From positions 1,641,616 through 1,705,615 of the forward strand of contig CM034544.1 of assembly GCA_020002185.1 (NCBI GenBank): a DNA stretch of 64,000 nucleotides. The letters run 5' to 3'. The notes beneath the pieces are model-generated. The model saw nothing but the letters and a program-made list of their open reading frames with translations, searched no databases and was not told the DNA's origin. Below, in pieces: positions 1 to 12,427 of this stretch. Origin of the DNA: Paraescarpia echinospica. Lineage: Eukaryota; Annelida; Polychaeta; Sabellida; Siboglinidae. Numbering within the stretch: the stretch's first letter is position 1; each line of letters starts with the position of its first letter. The position numbers and the translations under genes are program-made.

Positions 1-155
1 ACAAGTATGTGAAGAAAATACACAACATCGTACATAAACCAATGCTAAAATATGGTTGTATGCCTTTTATAACAAGTAGTAGTGAGTTTGGAGGGCGGCG
101 GTTAAAATACGCCTGTTTCGTTCACTGGCGGCGACTACAATTGGATGTGGCGTTT
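1..155. other. unassigned flank
   Basis: No coding or repeat signal is recognised in this short stretch before the first array. Confidence 0.5.
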
Positions 156-2341
156 GTGGTACCCTATGTTACTTGAAAGTTGTCCCCTATGTTAGCTGAA
201 AGTTGTACCCTATGTTACTTGAAAGTTGTACCCTATGTTAGCTGAAAGTTGTACCCTATGTTACTTGAAAGTTGTACCCTATGTTACTTGAAAGTTGTAC
301 CCTATGTTAGCTGAAAGTTCTATCCTATGTTAGTTGAAAGTTGTACCCTATGTTACTTGAAAGTTGTACCCTATGTTACTTGAAAGTTGTACCCTATGTT
401 AGCTGAAAGTTGTACCCTATGTTACTTGAAAGTTGTACCCTATGTTAGCTGAAAGTTGTACCCTATGTTACTTGAAAGTTGTACCCTATGTTACTTGAAA
501 GTTGTACCCTATGTTAGCTGAAAGTTGTACCCTATGTTAGTTTAAAGTTGTACCCTATGTTACTTGAAAGTTGTACCCTATGTTAGCTGAAAGTTGTACC
601 CTATGTTAGTTGAAAGTTGTACCCTATGTTACTTGAAAGTTGTACCCTATGTTAGCTGAAAGTTGTACCCTATGTTAGTTGAAAGTTGTACCCTATGTTA
701 CTTGAAAGTTGTACCCTATGTTAGCTGAAAGTTGTACCCTATGTTAGCTGAAAGTTGTACCCTATGTTGCTTGAAAGTTGTACCCTATGTTAGCTGAAAG
801 TTCTACCCTATGTTAGTTGGAAGTTGTACCCTATGTTAGCTGAAAGTTGTACCCTATGTTAGCTGAAAGTTCTACCCTATGTTAGTTGGAAGTTGTACCC
901 TATGTTAGCTGAAAGTTCTACCCTATGTTAGTTGGAAGTTGTACCCTATGTTAGCTGAAAGTTCTACCCTATGTTAGTTGGAAGTTGTACCCTATGTTAG
1001 CTGAAAGTTGTACCCTATGTTACTTGAAAGTTGTACCCTATGTTAGTTGAAAGTTGTACCCTATGTTAGTTGGAAGTTGTACCCTATGTTAGTTGGAAGT
1101 TGTACCCTATGTTACTTGAAAGTTGTACCCTATGTTAGTTGGAAGTTGTACCCTATGTTAGTTGGAAGTTGTACCCTATGTTACTTGAAAGTTGTACCCT
1201 ATGTTAGCTGAAAGTTGTACCCTATGTTAGTTGAAAGTTGTACCCTATGTTAGTTGGAAGTTGTACCCTATGTTAGCTGAAAGTTCTACCCTATGTTAGT
1301 TGGAAGTTGTACCCTTTGTTAGTTGAAAGTTGTACCCTATGTTAGTTGGAAATTGTTCCCTATGTTAGCTGAAGGTCGTACCCTATGTTAGTTGAAAATT
1401 GTACCCTATGTTAACTGAAAGCTGTACACCATGTTAGCTGAAAGTCGTACCTTATGTTAGCTGAAAGCTGTACCCTATGTTACTTGAAAGTTGTACCCTA
1501 TGTTACTTGAAAGTTGTACCCTATGTTAGCTGAAAGTTCTACCCTATGTTAGTTGAAAGTTGTACCCTATGTTACTTGAAAGTTGTACCCTATGTTACTT
1601 GAAAGTTGTACCCTATGTTAGCTGAAAGTTGTACCCTATGTTACTTGAAAGTTGTACCCTATGTTAGCTGAAAGTTGTACCCTATGTTACTTGAAAGTTG
1701 TACCCTATGTTACTTGAAAGTTGTACCCTATGTTAGCTGAAAGTTGTACCCTATGTTACTTGAAAGTTGTACCCTATGTTAGCTGAAAGTTGTACCCTAT
1801 GTTAGTTGAAAGTTGTACCCTATGTTAGCTGAAAGTTCTACCCTATGTTAGTTGGAAGTTGTACCCTATGTTAGCTGAAAGTTCTACCCTATGTTAGTTG
1901 GAAGTTGTACCCTATGTTAGCTGAAAGTTGTACCCTATGTTACTTGAAAGTTGTACCCTATGTTAGCTGAAAGTTGTACCCTATGTTAGTTGGAAGTTGT
2001 ACCCTATGTTAGCTGAAAGTTCTACCCTATGTTACTTGAAAGTTGTACCCTATGTTAGTTGAAAGTTGTACCCTATGTTAGTTGGAAGTTGTACCCTATG
2101 TTAGCTGAAAGTTCTACCCTATGTTAGTTGGAAGCTGTACCCTATGTTAGCTGAAAGTTCTACCCTATGTTAGTTGGAAGTTGTACCCTATGTTAGCTGA
2201 AAGTTCTACCCTATGTTACTTGAAAGCTGTACCCTATGTTAGTTGGAAGCTGTACCCTATGTTAGTTGGAAGCTGTATCCTATGTTAATTGGAAGCTGTA
2301 CCCTATGTTAGTTGGAAGCTGTACCCTATGTTAGTTGAAAG
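156..2341. repeat. 23-bp minisatellite, about 95 copies
   Basis: The unit reads TGTACCCTATGTTAGCTGAA plus AGT and repeats head to tail. Variants occur at fixed places: ACTTGAAAG, AGCTGAAAG, AGTTGAAAG or AGTTGGAAG, and TGTACCC or TCTACCC. Variants are mixed in short local patterns such as the TCTACCC/TTGGAAG dimer near 790-1000, 1830-1920 and 2100-2220. Units at 1340-1450 and after 2220 are more degenerate. The period of 23 shifts the reading frame each unit, so no coding role is suggested. Confidence 0.97.
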
Positions 2342-3044
2342 CATATGATTTATGTACATTTATATCGATCAATATTGTGTCACTGGGACAAGTAAACATT
2401 CCCTTCCTTCCTTCCTTCCTTCAAACCCGTCTGGATAAAGGTTGTACAATCAAATCGGATATTTAGCCCAAGTAGAAGACGTGATCGCGTGCCATTGTAG
2501 GCGGGTACTCACTCGCTCGTCGCTTCACGACACTCCACGCGAGTGTCTTATGGTGATACATGGGTACCACTTAATCAACCGATGCTGATACCACGACCAT
2601 ATAAATATGTGTTTGGCGTACTCAGTATTGCTATTTTACAAAGTACAGTATTGGAATATGAGACGTGACAAGGCACACGAACGTCGGCAGTTGTCCTTTT
2701 GGGGTGGCTATATAAATGCAACCCACGTATATATTTACACTTGCTCTATTACAACCTGTTGTATATAGTATTCTAAATAGTCTAATAACACAATAATTAA
2801 CTAAAAAGTTAAAGGTTTATATGTAATTAAGGTTAACGTAATATATAGCCCCACACCACATTTTCACCTCGTGGTGCTGACAGTCTATATATATATATAT
2901 ATATATATACGATTTAACTACCGCCAAATCAAAAATGGTACGTGGTTATAAACATGAATTGTGTTTAATGTGTGCCTGTTGTATGATTGCAGTGAAACTA
3001 CATATAAACGTGTACGGAATTTTGTTTAGAATTTCAGTAGAATC
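2342..3044. other. intergenic stretch with short microsatellites
   Basis: A short (TTCC)n run lies near 2400-2422 and a (TA)n run near 2887-2910. No open frame with recognisable protein similarity was seen. Confidence 0.5.
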
Positions 3045-3280
3045 TCATTGACATTTCATTGGCATCTCATTGGCATTTCGTTATCAATTCATTTGCGTTT
3101 TCATTGAAATCTCACTGGCCGTTCATTGGTCCAGTCATTGAGTCAGTACAGGGCCAATGAAGTTGTCTCTGGCACTATACCCGGCGCGGAGCTCAAATCA
3201 TCATTGGGCTAATGAGGGAAACCAATCTTGGACCAATGAAAACGTCCTGGCTTAGCTTCACTGGTCCAATGAGAATTGCT
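3045..3280. repeat. clustered CATTGG/CCAAT motifs in two mirrored halves
   Basis: The left half (about 3047-3140) repeats CATTG or CATTGG every 10-20 bp on the plus strand. The right half (about 3150-3280) carries the complement, CCAATGA, at least four times. TTCATTGGTCCA near 3122 is complementary to TGGACCAATGAA near 3229. It may be a decayed inverted repeat or a cluster of CCAAT boxes; no adjacent gene supports a promoter role. Confidence 0.45.
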
Positions 3281-3530
3281 AGCTGGGTAATTTATAATTG
3301 TTATTTGACTGATTTAGTTATCCATTCAATTATTGTTTAATTAACTTATTGTTTTATTGATTATGTTGATTTGTATATTTATTTGCCAATTGATCGATTT
3401 ACCGATTTATTGACGTATTGATTATTGGTTTATCGGTTTATTGATTTACCGATTTATCAATTTATTGCCTTATCGATTCATGATTTACTATGTATAGGCT
3501 TACTGATTGATCGATTTGTATATTAATGCA
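3281..3530. repeat. degenerate AT-rich tandem repeat
   Basis: Loosely repeated words such as ATTGATTTACCG, ATTTATTGAC and TTTATCGATT follow each other with a period near 10-14 bp. The copies are too diverged to define a unit. Confidence 0.55.
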
Positions 3531-4880
3531 TCCATTGACTCATTGGTGTTGTTCAAATAGTGCTCACACATTGGCAGTGACAACCAGATGCCCACACATT
3601 GTGTTCATTTGCGTTTTCCTTATTATAAAACACACTTGTACCGCAAGCCAAACGCCGCTATTCACTAGACTGCTCGCAAACAACACCTTCTTTCAACCGA
3701 TGAAAACAATGCCTTATCTAAGACACTCATTCATCTCGTCAGGGACAACGTGACGTTGTCGTGTTTCACATGTTTAGAACATTCTCATTCATTTCGTCAC
3801 GGACACTGCGGTGTGTGCGTGACGGTAGCTTAGCTGACAACTATTATGTGTAATGAACAACCGACAATGACGCGATCGGGCAATTGTTTACATATCTTGA
3901 TGTGCAAATATTTTCGAGGTGATTCGAATGCAAGCGAAGTGCCAGGGTGAACCGAGTGGGCGCTAAACCCGACCACTTGAGGGGTTTTCCCGTGAACTCG
4001 GCAGCCAATCACACGGCTACTGACTTAGTCCGTATCGAAATAGACCCAGTGTGATCCAGTCAACCATGTAAAATACCCTGCATCACTTCCTGTTGCAGGC
4101 TGCCACAGTTACCCCCACTAACAACGCTTTATGTAGACCCAGCTCTACCCTTGGGTCAGTGACTCTGAATGCGTCACGGCCACATTTGCACTGAATATAT
4201 TATTATTTGTGTTCGATTCCTGGCGCCGGCAAAAAAACATCTAGCGTTAGAGGAGTGTTTACGTGGAGTAGGCTTGCAATAGAACAACCTAACTGACCGA
4301 CTTAACTGGCCCAATTGGAACCGATCCATCTTGCAGACATGAAACTGCGCGAGAATAGAGCGCCAAAAGTTTATGCAATGTTCACTGATGGGAACTTAGC
4401 TGTCAAAACCAAATGGTGCTTCAACCAAGATCCAGCTGACCTGAGTATATGTATAGATTATAGAAGACGTATAATGACATCATCGGCATTACAAGGGATG
4501 ATCAACCCAGAGATACGGTTTGCGTCATATGGTCAGAACGATTTCGAATCCCTCAGTATACTCAAGATCACCTCTCTTCAAAATGGAGGGCGGTGAGGAA
4601 GAGACCACGTTCAACCGCTTTGGTGGTATTTAATCCCGGATGACGTGTGAAGTTGATAACCAGAAGAAGCTTGTCAAACAGTTTATAATAGTTTATGTGT
4701 TCAGAGGAACTGACGGAAAATATAGAAACACTGACTTACAGGTGGGGTGCGGTGGTCTAGTGAAAGGACACTGATCAGGCCATCCAGTGGGCGGTGGTTA
4801 GCTGTTAATTTGTTGCTGTTTCAAAACTTGGGGACAATTTATTCACGCCACATTGGCTGTATTTTTCGGTAGATACATTA
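3531..4880. other. unassigned region with part of a dispersed repeat
   Basis: No protein is recognised. Positions 4095-4165 resemble 12757-12835: both contain TTACCCCCACTA, a diverged middle and then GGGTCAGTGACT or GGTTCAGTGACT. This suggests two copies of one interspersed repeat. An open frame at 4315-4596 matches no family that I know and is too short to trust. Confidence 0.4.
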
Positions 4881-5730
4881 CATGTAGCCGATCCTTTATA
4901 TCTGGTGCCTCTGCAAGAAGAAGCAGTGGCTCGCGTACACGATGTAGACGATCCTTTATATCTGGTGCCTCTGCAAGAAGAAGCAGTGACTCGCGTACAC
5001 GATGTAGACGATCCTTTATATCTGGTGCCTCTGCAAGAAGAAGCAGTGACTCGCGTACACGATGTAGACGATCCTTTATATATGGTGCCTCTGCAAGAAG
5101 AAGCAGTGAGTCGCGTACACGATGTAGACGATCCTTTATATCTGGTGCCTCTGCAAGAAGAAGCAGTGACTCGCGTACACGATGTAGACGATCCTTTATA
5201 TCTGGTGCCTCTGCAAGAAGAAGCAGTGCCTCGGGTACACGATGTAGACGATCCTTTATATATGGTGCCTCTGCAAGAAGAAGCAGTGCCTCGCGTACAC
5301 GATGTAGACGATCCTTTATATCTGGTGCCTCTGCAAGAAGAAGCAGTGCCTCGGGTACACGATGTAGACGATCCTTTATATATGGTGCCTCTGCAAGAAG
5401 AAGCAGTGCCTCGCGTACACGATGTAGACGATCCTTTATATATGGTGCCTCTGCAAAAAGAAGCAGTGACTCGCGTACACGATGTAGACGATCCTTTATA
5501 TCTGGTGCCTCTGCAAGAAGAAGCAGTGACTCGCGTACACGATGTAGACGATCCTTTATATATGGTGCCTCTGCAAGAAGAAGCAGTGACTCGCGTACAC
5601 GATGTAGACGATCCTTTATATCTGGTGCCTCTGCAAGAAGAAGCAGTGGCTCGCGTACACGATGTAGACGATCCTTTATATATGGTGCCTCTGCAAGAAG
5701 AAGCAGTGACTCGCGTACACAATGTGAACG
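4881..5730. repeat. 60-bp minisatellite, 14 copies
   Basis: Fourteen 60-bp units, starting with GATCCTTTATATCTGGTGCC, are almost identical. Differences are limited to a C/A at the ATCTGG/ATATGG site, the base pair around GTGACTCGC (ACT, GCT, CCT, AGT), a CGC/CGG change and one GAAG/AAAG change. Because 60 is divisible by 3 and the unit has no stop in several frames, long 20-residue-repeat frames stay open on both strands. With no start context, splice sites or flanking domain, this looks like a repeat artefact and not a gene. Confidence 0.95.
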
Positions 5731-7089
5731 TGTAATTTGTGAAGGACTCAAGAGTGATGGCTTTTAAACCACTGGTTTATGTTTCCTGTTGACGGAATTG
5801 CTTTCCTGTCAACCGTATATATGTCAGCAATATCGTCGCTGACTCCATACAAGCGTCTACAGCAGAAACTGGATTGACCCACAGAGTAACGACATACCTT
5901 TAGTATCTTTGGCAACCAAAGAACGCGCCATTTGGCGTGGCCAATTTCATCTAACAGCTAAAGACCAATAAACATAGTATGTTATTACCACCGTGAAGCA
6001 ACGACTGGTTCAACAAGGTACATGGTTTCATGACGCACCGAGGAAGCAACGTTCGTAAACCTTTGCAACTAGTGTCTTGACGGCTTGACTTCGCACACCC
6101 TTGGAACATCCAGAAACATAATCTGGAAGACTTACACAACCTGCGAAAGATAACCTGCTTAGCTTCCATTCACTGACAAATCATGATTCAACATCAGCCT
6201 TCAGTGGTAATGTGAAGAAGTCGATCTTGCCAAATGTCCAGAACTAACCACTCCTTGTCAAGGGCATTGGTCGCGATGGAGAAATTGCACGTGCTGGATA
6301 CGTTGTGTGTCACCGATTTTATGGCACCCACACGTGCGTAGTTAAACGTAGACACAGCCAGGGCCCATCTCTTTCGGACTGGCGATGTTACCACCCCCCC
6401 CCCCAATCCTAGAACTTCATATTGCACACGTTAACCACCACGCAAAGATTTTGTTAGAAACAGATCATCTCACATCGATACCTATTGGAGGAATAAGGTA
6501 TCAGTTGGTTTGTTTGAACCTGGTTAATCCCTATTGTAGATGTCTGTGGATGCCATTCCAAGTACAGGACGCCACGGTGAACTAGATCGATCGTTCATGC
6601 AGACGATGCGATTCTGCACAGAGCATGTGCAAGTAATTGACTCAGTTGCCTGATCAACAGGAACTTGGTTAGAACACCTTTTGGTTTTCGTCACAACAAA
6701 GATTCATTTAATAAATATTGTATGAACCCCTGTTGCTGTCTTCTCGGGGTGTTTCACGTCTGCCAGCTAGACCGTTCCCTCTCTAGCGGGCATTGTTTGT
6801 ATACAAAAGGTAAGTTCTTATGTAGCGCAATATCCAGTCCTTACGACTACTCAAAGCATTTAACACTTTACTCCCTGACAGACCTGTCCAATCGAACGCC
6901 ATCTCGACTTCTCTATTAAACATTCAGCCACGCTGCAATTAATGCACGAAGACTATTCGTACACAAATATCCAACACTGTCTATAGCCAGGTACTCATTC
7001 ATACAGCTGAGTGAACTGATGCATTGTAGAATAAACGAACTTGCCCAAGGTTCGACACCTCAGCACACGATCCGACTCCGGGTTCCCTT
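5731..7089. other. unassigned region
   Basis: Mixed-composition sequence with a poly-C run at about 6392-6402. A phrase resembling a polymerase active site (HADDAILH, near 6595-6620) lies in a heavily interrupted frame, so an old retroelement is possible but not supported. Confidence 0.35.
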
Positions 7090-8735
7090 ATCTGTTGTTT
7101 TCTCGTTGCCTATTGTAAAGCTATATCTCGTTTACAACATTCACCCCCGTTTCCCATATATCTCGACGTACATCGTTACACGTGTTAGCACTCACCCCCT
7201 GTTTCCCATACATCTCGGCATACATCGATATACGTGTTACCATTCAACTCCCTTTTCCAATAAATCTCGACGAATACGTTTTAAAACTCAGCCCCCGTTT
7301 CCCATATATCTGAACGTACATCGTTACGCGTGTCAACGCTGAGCTCCCGTATCCCTTGTATATCGACGTACAATGATGTACGTGTTACCATTCAGCCACG
7401 GTTCCCATATATATCGACATACAATGATGTACGTGTTACCATTCAGCCACGGTTCTCACATATATCGACGTACAATGATGTACGTGTTACCATTCAGCCA
7501 CGGTTCTCATATATATCGACGTACAATGATGTACGTGTTACCATTCAGCCACGAGTCTCATATATATCGACGTACAATGATGTACGTGTTACCATTCAGC
7601 CACGGTTCTCATATATATCGACATACAATGATGTACGTGTTACCATTCAGCCACGGTTCTCATATATATCGACGTACAATGATGTACGTGTTACCATTCA
7701 GCCACGGTTCTCATATATATCGACGTACAATGATGTACGTGTTACCATTCAGGCACGGTTCTCATATATATCGACGTACAATGATGTACGTGTTACCATT
7801 CAGCCACGTTTTTTTCTCATATATATCGACATACAATGATGTACGTGTTACCATTCAGCCACGGTTCCCATATATATCAACATACAATGATGTACGTGTT
7901 ACCATTCAGCCACGGTTCTCATATATGTCGACGTACAATGATGTACGTGTTACCATTCAGCCACGGTTCTCATATATGTCGACGTACAATGATGTACGTG
8001 TTACCATTCAGCCACGGTTCTCATATATATCGACATACAATGATGTACGTGTTACCATTCAGCCACGGTTCTCATATATATCGACGTACAATGATGTACG
8101 TTTTACCATTCAGCCACGGTTCTCATATATATCGACGTACAATGATGTATGTGTTACCATTCAGCCACGGTTCTCATATATATCGACGTACAATTATGTA
8201 CGTGTTACCATTCAGCCACGGTTCCCATATATATCGACGTACAATGATGTACGTGTTACCATTCAGCCACGGTTCTCATATATATCGACGTACAATGATG
8301 TACGTGTTACCATTCAGCCACGGTTCTCATATATATCGACGTACAATGATGTACGTGTTACCATTCAGCCACGGTTCTCATATATATCGACGTACAATGA
8401 TGTACGTGTTACCATTCAGCCACGGTTCTCATATATATCGACATACAATGATGTACGTGTTACCATTCAGCCACGGTTCTCATATATATCGACATACAAT
8501 GATGTACGTGTTACCATTCAGCCACGGTTCTCATATATATCGACATACAATGATGTACGTGTTACCATTCAGCCACGGTTCTCATATATATCGACGTACA
8601 ATGATGTACGTGTTACATTTCAGCCACGGTTCTCATATATATCGACATACAATGATGTATGTGTTACCATTCAGCCACGGTTCTCATATATATCAACGTA
8701 CATCGCTACGCGTGTTAACACTCAGCCCCGTTTCC
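7090..8735. repeat. 51-bp minisatellite, about 26 regular copies plus degenerate edge units
   Basis: Regular units from about 7356 to 8700 contain ACGTACAATGATGTACGT, a 7-bp inverted repeat around ATGA, then TACCATTCAGCCACGG. Units at 7090-7355 are recognisable but diverged, as is the last one near 8690-8735. The period 51 (17 codons) keeps plus-strand frames open. A short T-run insertion near 7808 shifts the phase of the array. Translations are repetitive and have no domain, so I treat them as non-coding. Confidence 0.96.
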
Positions 8736-8739
8736 TTTA

Positions 8740-8915
<176 letters not shown>

Positions 8916-8950
8916 TGTGTGTTTGCCGCCGCCGCCACCGCCGCGCGCCG

Positions 8951-10490
8951 CACCAGAAAACGTCGTCTCACCATTCAAGTAATGCATGTTGCGTGACACT
9001 GAAGTAGTATATACATGTACAAGTTGGCACCGCCCAACTGCGGGATAACCTGCCCTTGACGAGGTAACACGACGAGAGGTGTAGTCACGGAGATGTTACA
9101 AATATATTTCTGTTGGAGGCGAATCTCTATCCTCGAATTATGCGCGGCAAGTTTGTGTATACAGTTGGTCCGTGAGGAATCAGTTTGTGATCTCTTGAAA
9201 GTGAAACGAATTCCTGATTTCAGGTAGTATTCTATTTGTTGACAACGCCTTAAATTATATGTACAATTTACGTAAATAAACTTTTGCAAATTTGACACAC
9301 TGAAATGACCGAAAGAAATGTGTGAAGTCAGACACGACAAAACGGGCAGTTTTGTTCGGTATAGGTTTGTAGAATGCCATAAAATCTCCTTGATATCCTA
9401 CGTTATTTTGTTAACTTAGCGTTTGCCTTCAGTTAAAGGATTTTTTATATTATTTTGTAACGCGCGTACATAACAAATGTTTAAGCATTTAAGCATATTA
9501 AAACTTCAATATATGCTTTACAAATTCAACAATAAAACATTATTATAAATTTATTCATACAAATTAACTGTTTATCTGCAACAATTATATTTACAAACTG
9601 ATCATACTTTTCGCAATTAGAATATACGACCATAATAATACAATGCGTTTAACAATACTGAACATCAAACCATATACACATTTCTGAGGCACAGTGTGCA
9701 TATTTTAATAAATATGTATCCTGACGTAATAGAAAATAATATAAATAGGTAGTTCATATGGCTTTATTAATTGCAAAAGAGTATTCCTTTGTAATTATCA
9801 ATAATTATATATTAATAGGTTTACTAACTGCTACTTTTTCACAAGACAGAACAAATCGAATTAATGTTACTGGTTGCGTTATCAATGTATGATATAAATC
9901 AATGTAACAGTTTTTCCACTAAGAATGTATATGTTCAGAGAAACCAGTTACTATTTATGCTTCTCAGTTGATTTCTTTTATAATTTCACAACATTTGTAG
10001 CGCCATATGAACTTAATAGGGCCAACCGCTACCAGCGGGGGGCCCTATGGAAGCGATATATATCTGCTCTTAACAGGGTCTCCTGGATCCATAGCGGATT
10101 TGCCACAAAACGGTATATAAATGTTATCTTAATATTGATGCAGTCCTATATGACGCTATAAAGAAGAACGTAGATTTATCACGACGCCAGAAAAACAACA
10201 GTATCCAATATACTATTTCCGACTGTCCGCATCTCATAATACTGTTTGTGTGAGAAGAGACTCAACTACTTGCCGACAACACGTCACTGAAAACACAGGA
10301 AAATACGTCCTGAGTTTATCTCAGAAGACCAACAAACAAACAAATCCCAGGAATCCGTACCCGTCAGCGATCGGGTACAATCCTTCTCCCAACCCTACGC
10401 ATGCCCTCTCTCTCCAAATTACATTATGATTACCCAAACTCATATTATTTTGTTCTTCAAATGTTGACAACATTGTTGCGTACTACATAA
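8951..10490. other. AT-rich unassigned region
   Basis: Mostly AT-rich, non-repetitive DNA. Short frames near 8975-9340 and 9925-10161 resemble nothing known. GTACCCG and CGGGTAC near 10360-10380 form a small inverted repeat. No gene is called. Confidence 0.45.
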
Positions 10491-10608
10491 GTAGTGCGCT
10501 ACTTTGAAATGTCAACTTATTTGTGGAGTCGTTCTGACAAACCTTTCCTTCAAACAGTGACAGTGAACCTGGTCGACAATATTCTATCCCGCTTATTGTC
10601 TGGCATTA

Positions 10609-11062
10609 GGGCTCAGCACACTGTCAGTTTTCCCATTGGCGACCATGTTAATGTTTTGTGTGATTATAAGAAAACGTGACCTATAAAGTGTCTTAAACTT
10701 CCCACCTGCTGTTATTATCATCTCATTGACATGCTGGTCGATTTTAGTCAAAATCTAATATCTCTAGCTCTTGCAAAATGCCTGTATGTATGACACCCGT
10801 CAATATTTACAAATGCATGCAGGCAGTAATCCGGCTAAAGTGTCAACTAGCCAAATTGCTGCCAGATACCCTTCCGCTTAGTAAAATCAGCTAAAAAGAC
10901 ACCATTTTACTGTCAACAGCTGCTACAATCACATCTAGAAATCTGACTACTCAAATGCACTTATGTCAGAGCAAGTGAACATTGTAAAAAAATATTTCTC
11001 AAAAATATAATGCACTTTTTTTCGTCTGTAATCAAGCAGGAAGTTCAACAGTGTGCTAACCC
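10609..11062 (+). repeat. left 454-bp direct repeat of the composite-like element
   Basis: It differs from the right copy by only a handful of substitutions, for example AAAGTGTCT against AAAGTTTCT and CTAGCTCTTG against CTAGATCTTG. The tips GGGCTCAGCACACTG and CAGTGTGCTAACCC make it resemble a MITE in its own right. It encodes nothing evident. Confidence 0.93.
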
Positions 11063-11973
11063 CAAATAGGCATGGTGATTTTTGAGAATTTTTTTGAAAA
11101 CAACACACTTTATAGGCACCAATGTTACAAGCACTCTGCAATTTTAATTTTTGTAATCCCTCCAGGTGTTTGTGTTTTATATACATTTCAAAGATGCCAC
11201 CAAACTTGGCAAGGCACCAGAAAAATCAGCATTTCGCTGTTGGACAATTTATAATCCAGCACAACGTTCTCAGGTGGCACTATGAACTCCTGATACAGTT
11301 TTCCAGAAAGTCCAATAAGTGTTTTATAAGAAAATTCAATACAGGCAGTTGTTACGTTACATTCAAATGTATATTGATTTTTTTACCTTGTGCCCTATTT
11401 ACAAAGGTAAACATCAACAAAAAGTCACCTTAGGGTGTGAAATCCTCAAAGGCCAGACGTCTCAAGCAGTTCAATTACATAATATTACACAGCTTAATTT
11501 GCAGACATTCAGAAAACAATGCCACTTGCTTAATTGGCCAAAAGGTCCAGTCAGTAGACAGATCTGATAACAGGCTCCGGCTATGGCCTACTCCAGCTAA
11601 TCACTGTCCTCAGACTTCATTAGGGTCAATGACAACATATTCACTTGTGTTTAATTAGCTGAAGTAAACAAAAAACGATTGATGAATCACCCTGCTGCAA
11701 TGTTATTGGTTCATTTTCATTCAGATTTTCAAATTGAGGCTTAACTACTGGCATACGCACCCCACCCCCCTTATAAGACATGTGTTCCGTCACTGTGATT
11801 TTGACTTGCAGACTGATGAGAAGTCTGTAATATCCAAAAACGGTTTGTCCCATTCAACTGTAGTTTTGCCATACACGTATTTTCAGTAATTGTTTCAAGA
11901 TATTTGAAGTAAAACGCATCCTCCGACATTGTGCAATGACTATAGCGTGCTTTCGTTGCCAGGCTCTCTACTT

Positions 11974-12427
11974 GGGCTCAGCACACTGTCAGTTTTCCCA
12001 TTGGCGACCATGTTAATGTTTTGTGTGATTATAAGAAAACGTGACCTATAAAGTTTCTTAAACTTCCCACCTGCTGTTATTATCATCTCATTGACATGCT
12101 GGTCGATTTTAGTCAAAATCTAATATCTCTAGATCTTGCAAATTGCCTGTATGTATGACACCCGTCAATATTTACAAATGCATGCAGGCAGTAATCCGGC
12201 TAAAGTGTCAACTAGCCAAATTGCTGCCAGATACCCTTCCGCTTAGTAAAATCAGCTAAAAAGACACCATTTTACTGTCAACAGCTGCTACAATCACATC
12301 TAGAAATCTGACTACTCAAATGCACTTATGTCAGAGCAAGTGAACATTGTAAAAAATTATTTCTAAAAAATGTAATGCACTTTTTTTCGTCTGTAATCAA
12401 GCAGGAAGTTCAACAGTGTGCTAACCC
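11974..12427 (+). repeat. right 454-bp direct repeat of the composite-like element
   Basis: Same length and orientation as the left copy, 1,365 bp downstream, with roughly 98-99% identity by eye. The inner flanks of the two copies (ACTT before this one, AAATA after the left one) do not match each other, while the outer flanks do. Confidence 0.93.

Larger units (their letters stand above)
10609..12427. mobile_element. composite-like element with 454-bp terminal direct repeats and a CATTA target duplication
   Basis: The 1,819-bp unit is flanked by CATTA at 10604-10608 and 12428-12432. It starts GGGCTCAGCACACTG and ends CAGTGTGCTAACCC, which are imperfect inverted repeats. Both ends belong to a 454-bp direct repeat, and each direct repeat has the same inverted tips. 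The 911-bp centre has no coding region that I recognise. Direct repeats with a 5-bp duplication resemble an LTR element, but there is no TG...CA, no clear primer site after the left repeat and no purine tract before the right one. Two MITE-like copies that moved as a pair is the other reading. Confidence 0.7.

Noticed and set aside
156..2341. Telomere-like array because of CCCTA words
   Set aside because: The period is 23 bp and no TTAGGG or related hexamer run exists.
4805..5767. Four overlapping 270-305-codon frames on both strands
   Set aside because: All come from a 60-bp unit without stops; no domain, start context or splice evidence.
6590..6720. Possible Gypsy or LINE polymerase (HADDAILH, RTPFGF)
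   Set aside because: The two phrases are in different, interrupted frames with no other motif nearby.
10609..12427. Standard LTR retrotransposon
   Set aside because: Ends are GGG...CCC, no primer-binding site follows the left repeat, no purine tract precedes the right one and no gag-pol lies inside; kept open as an alternative only.
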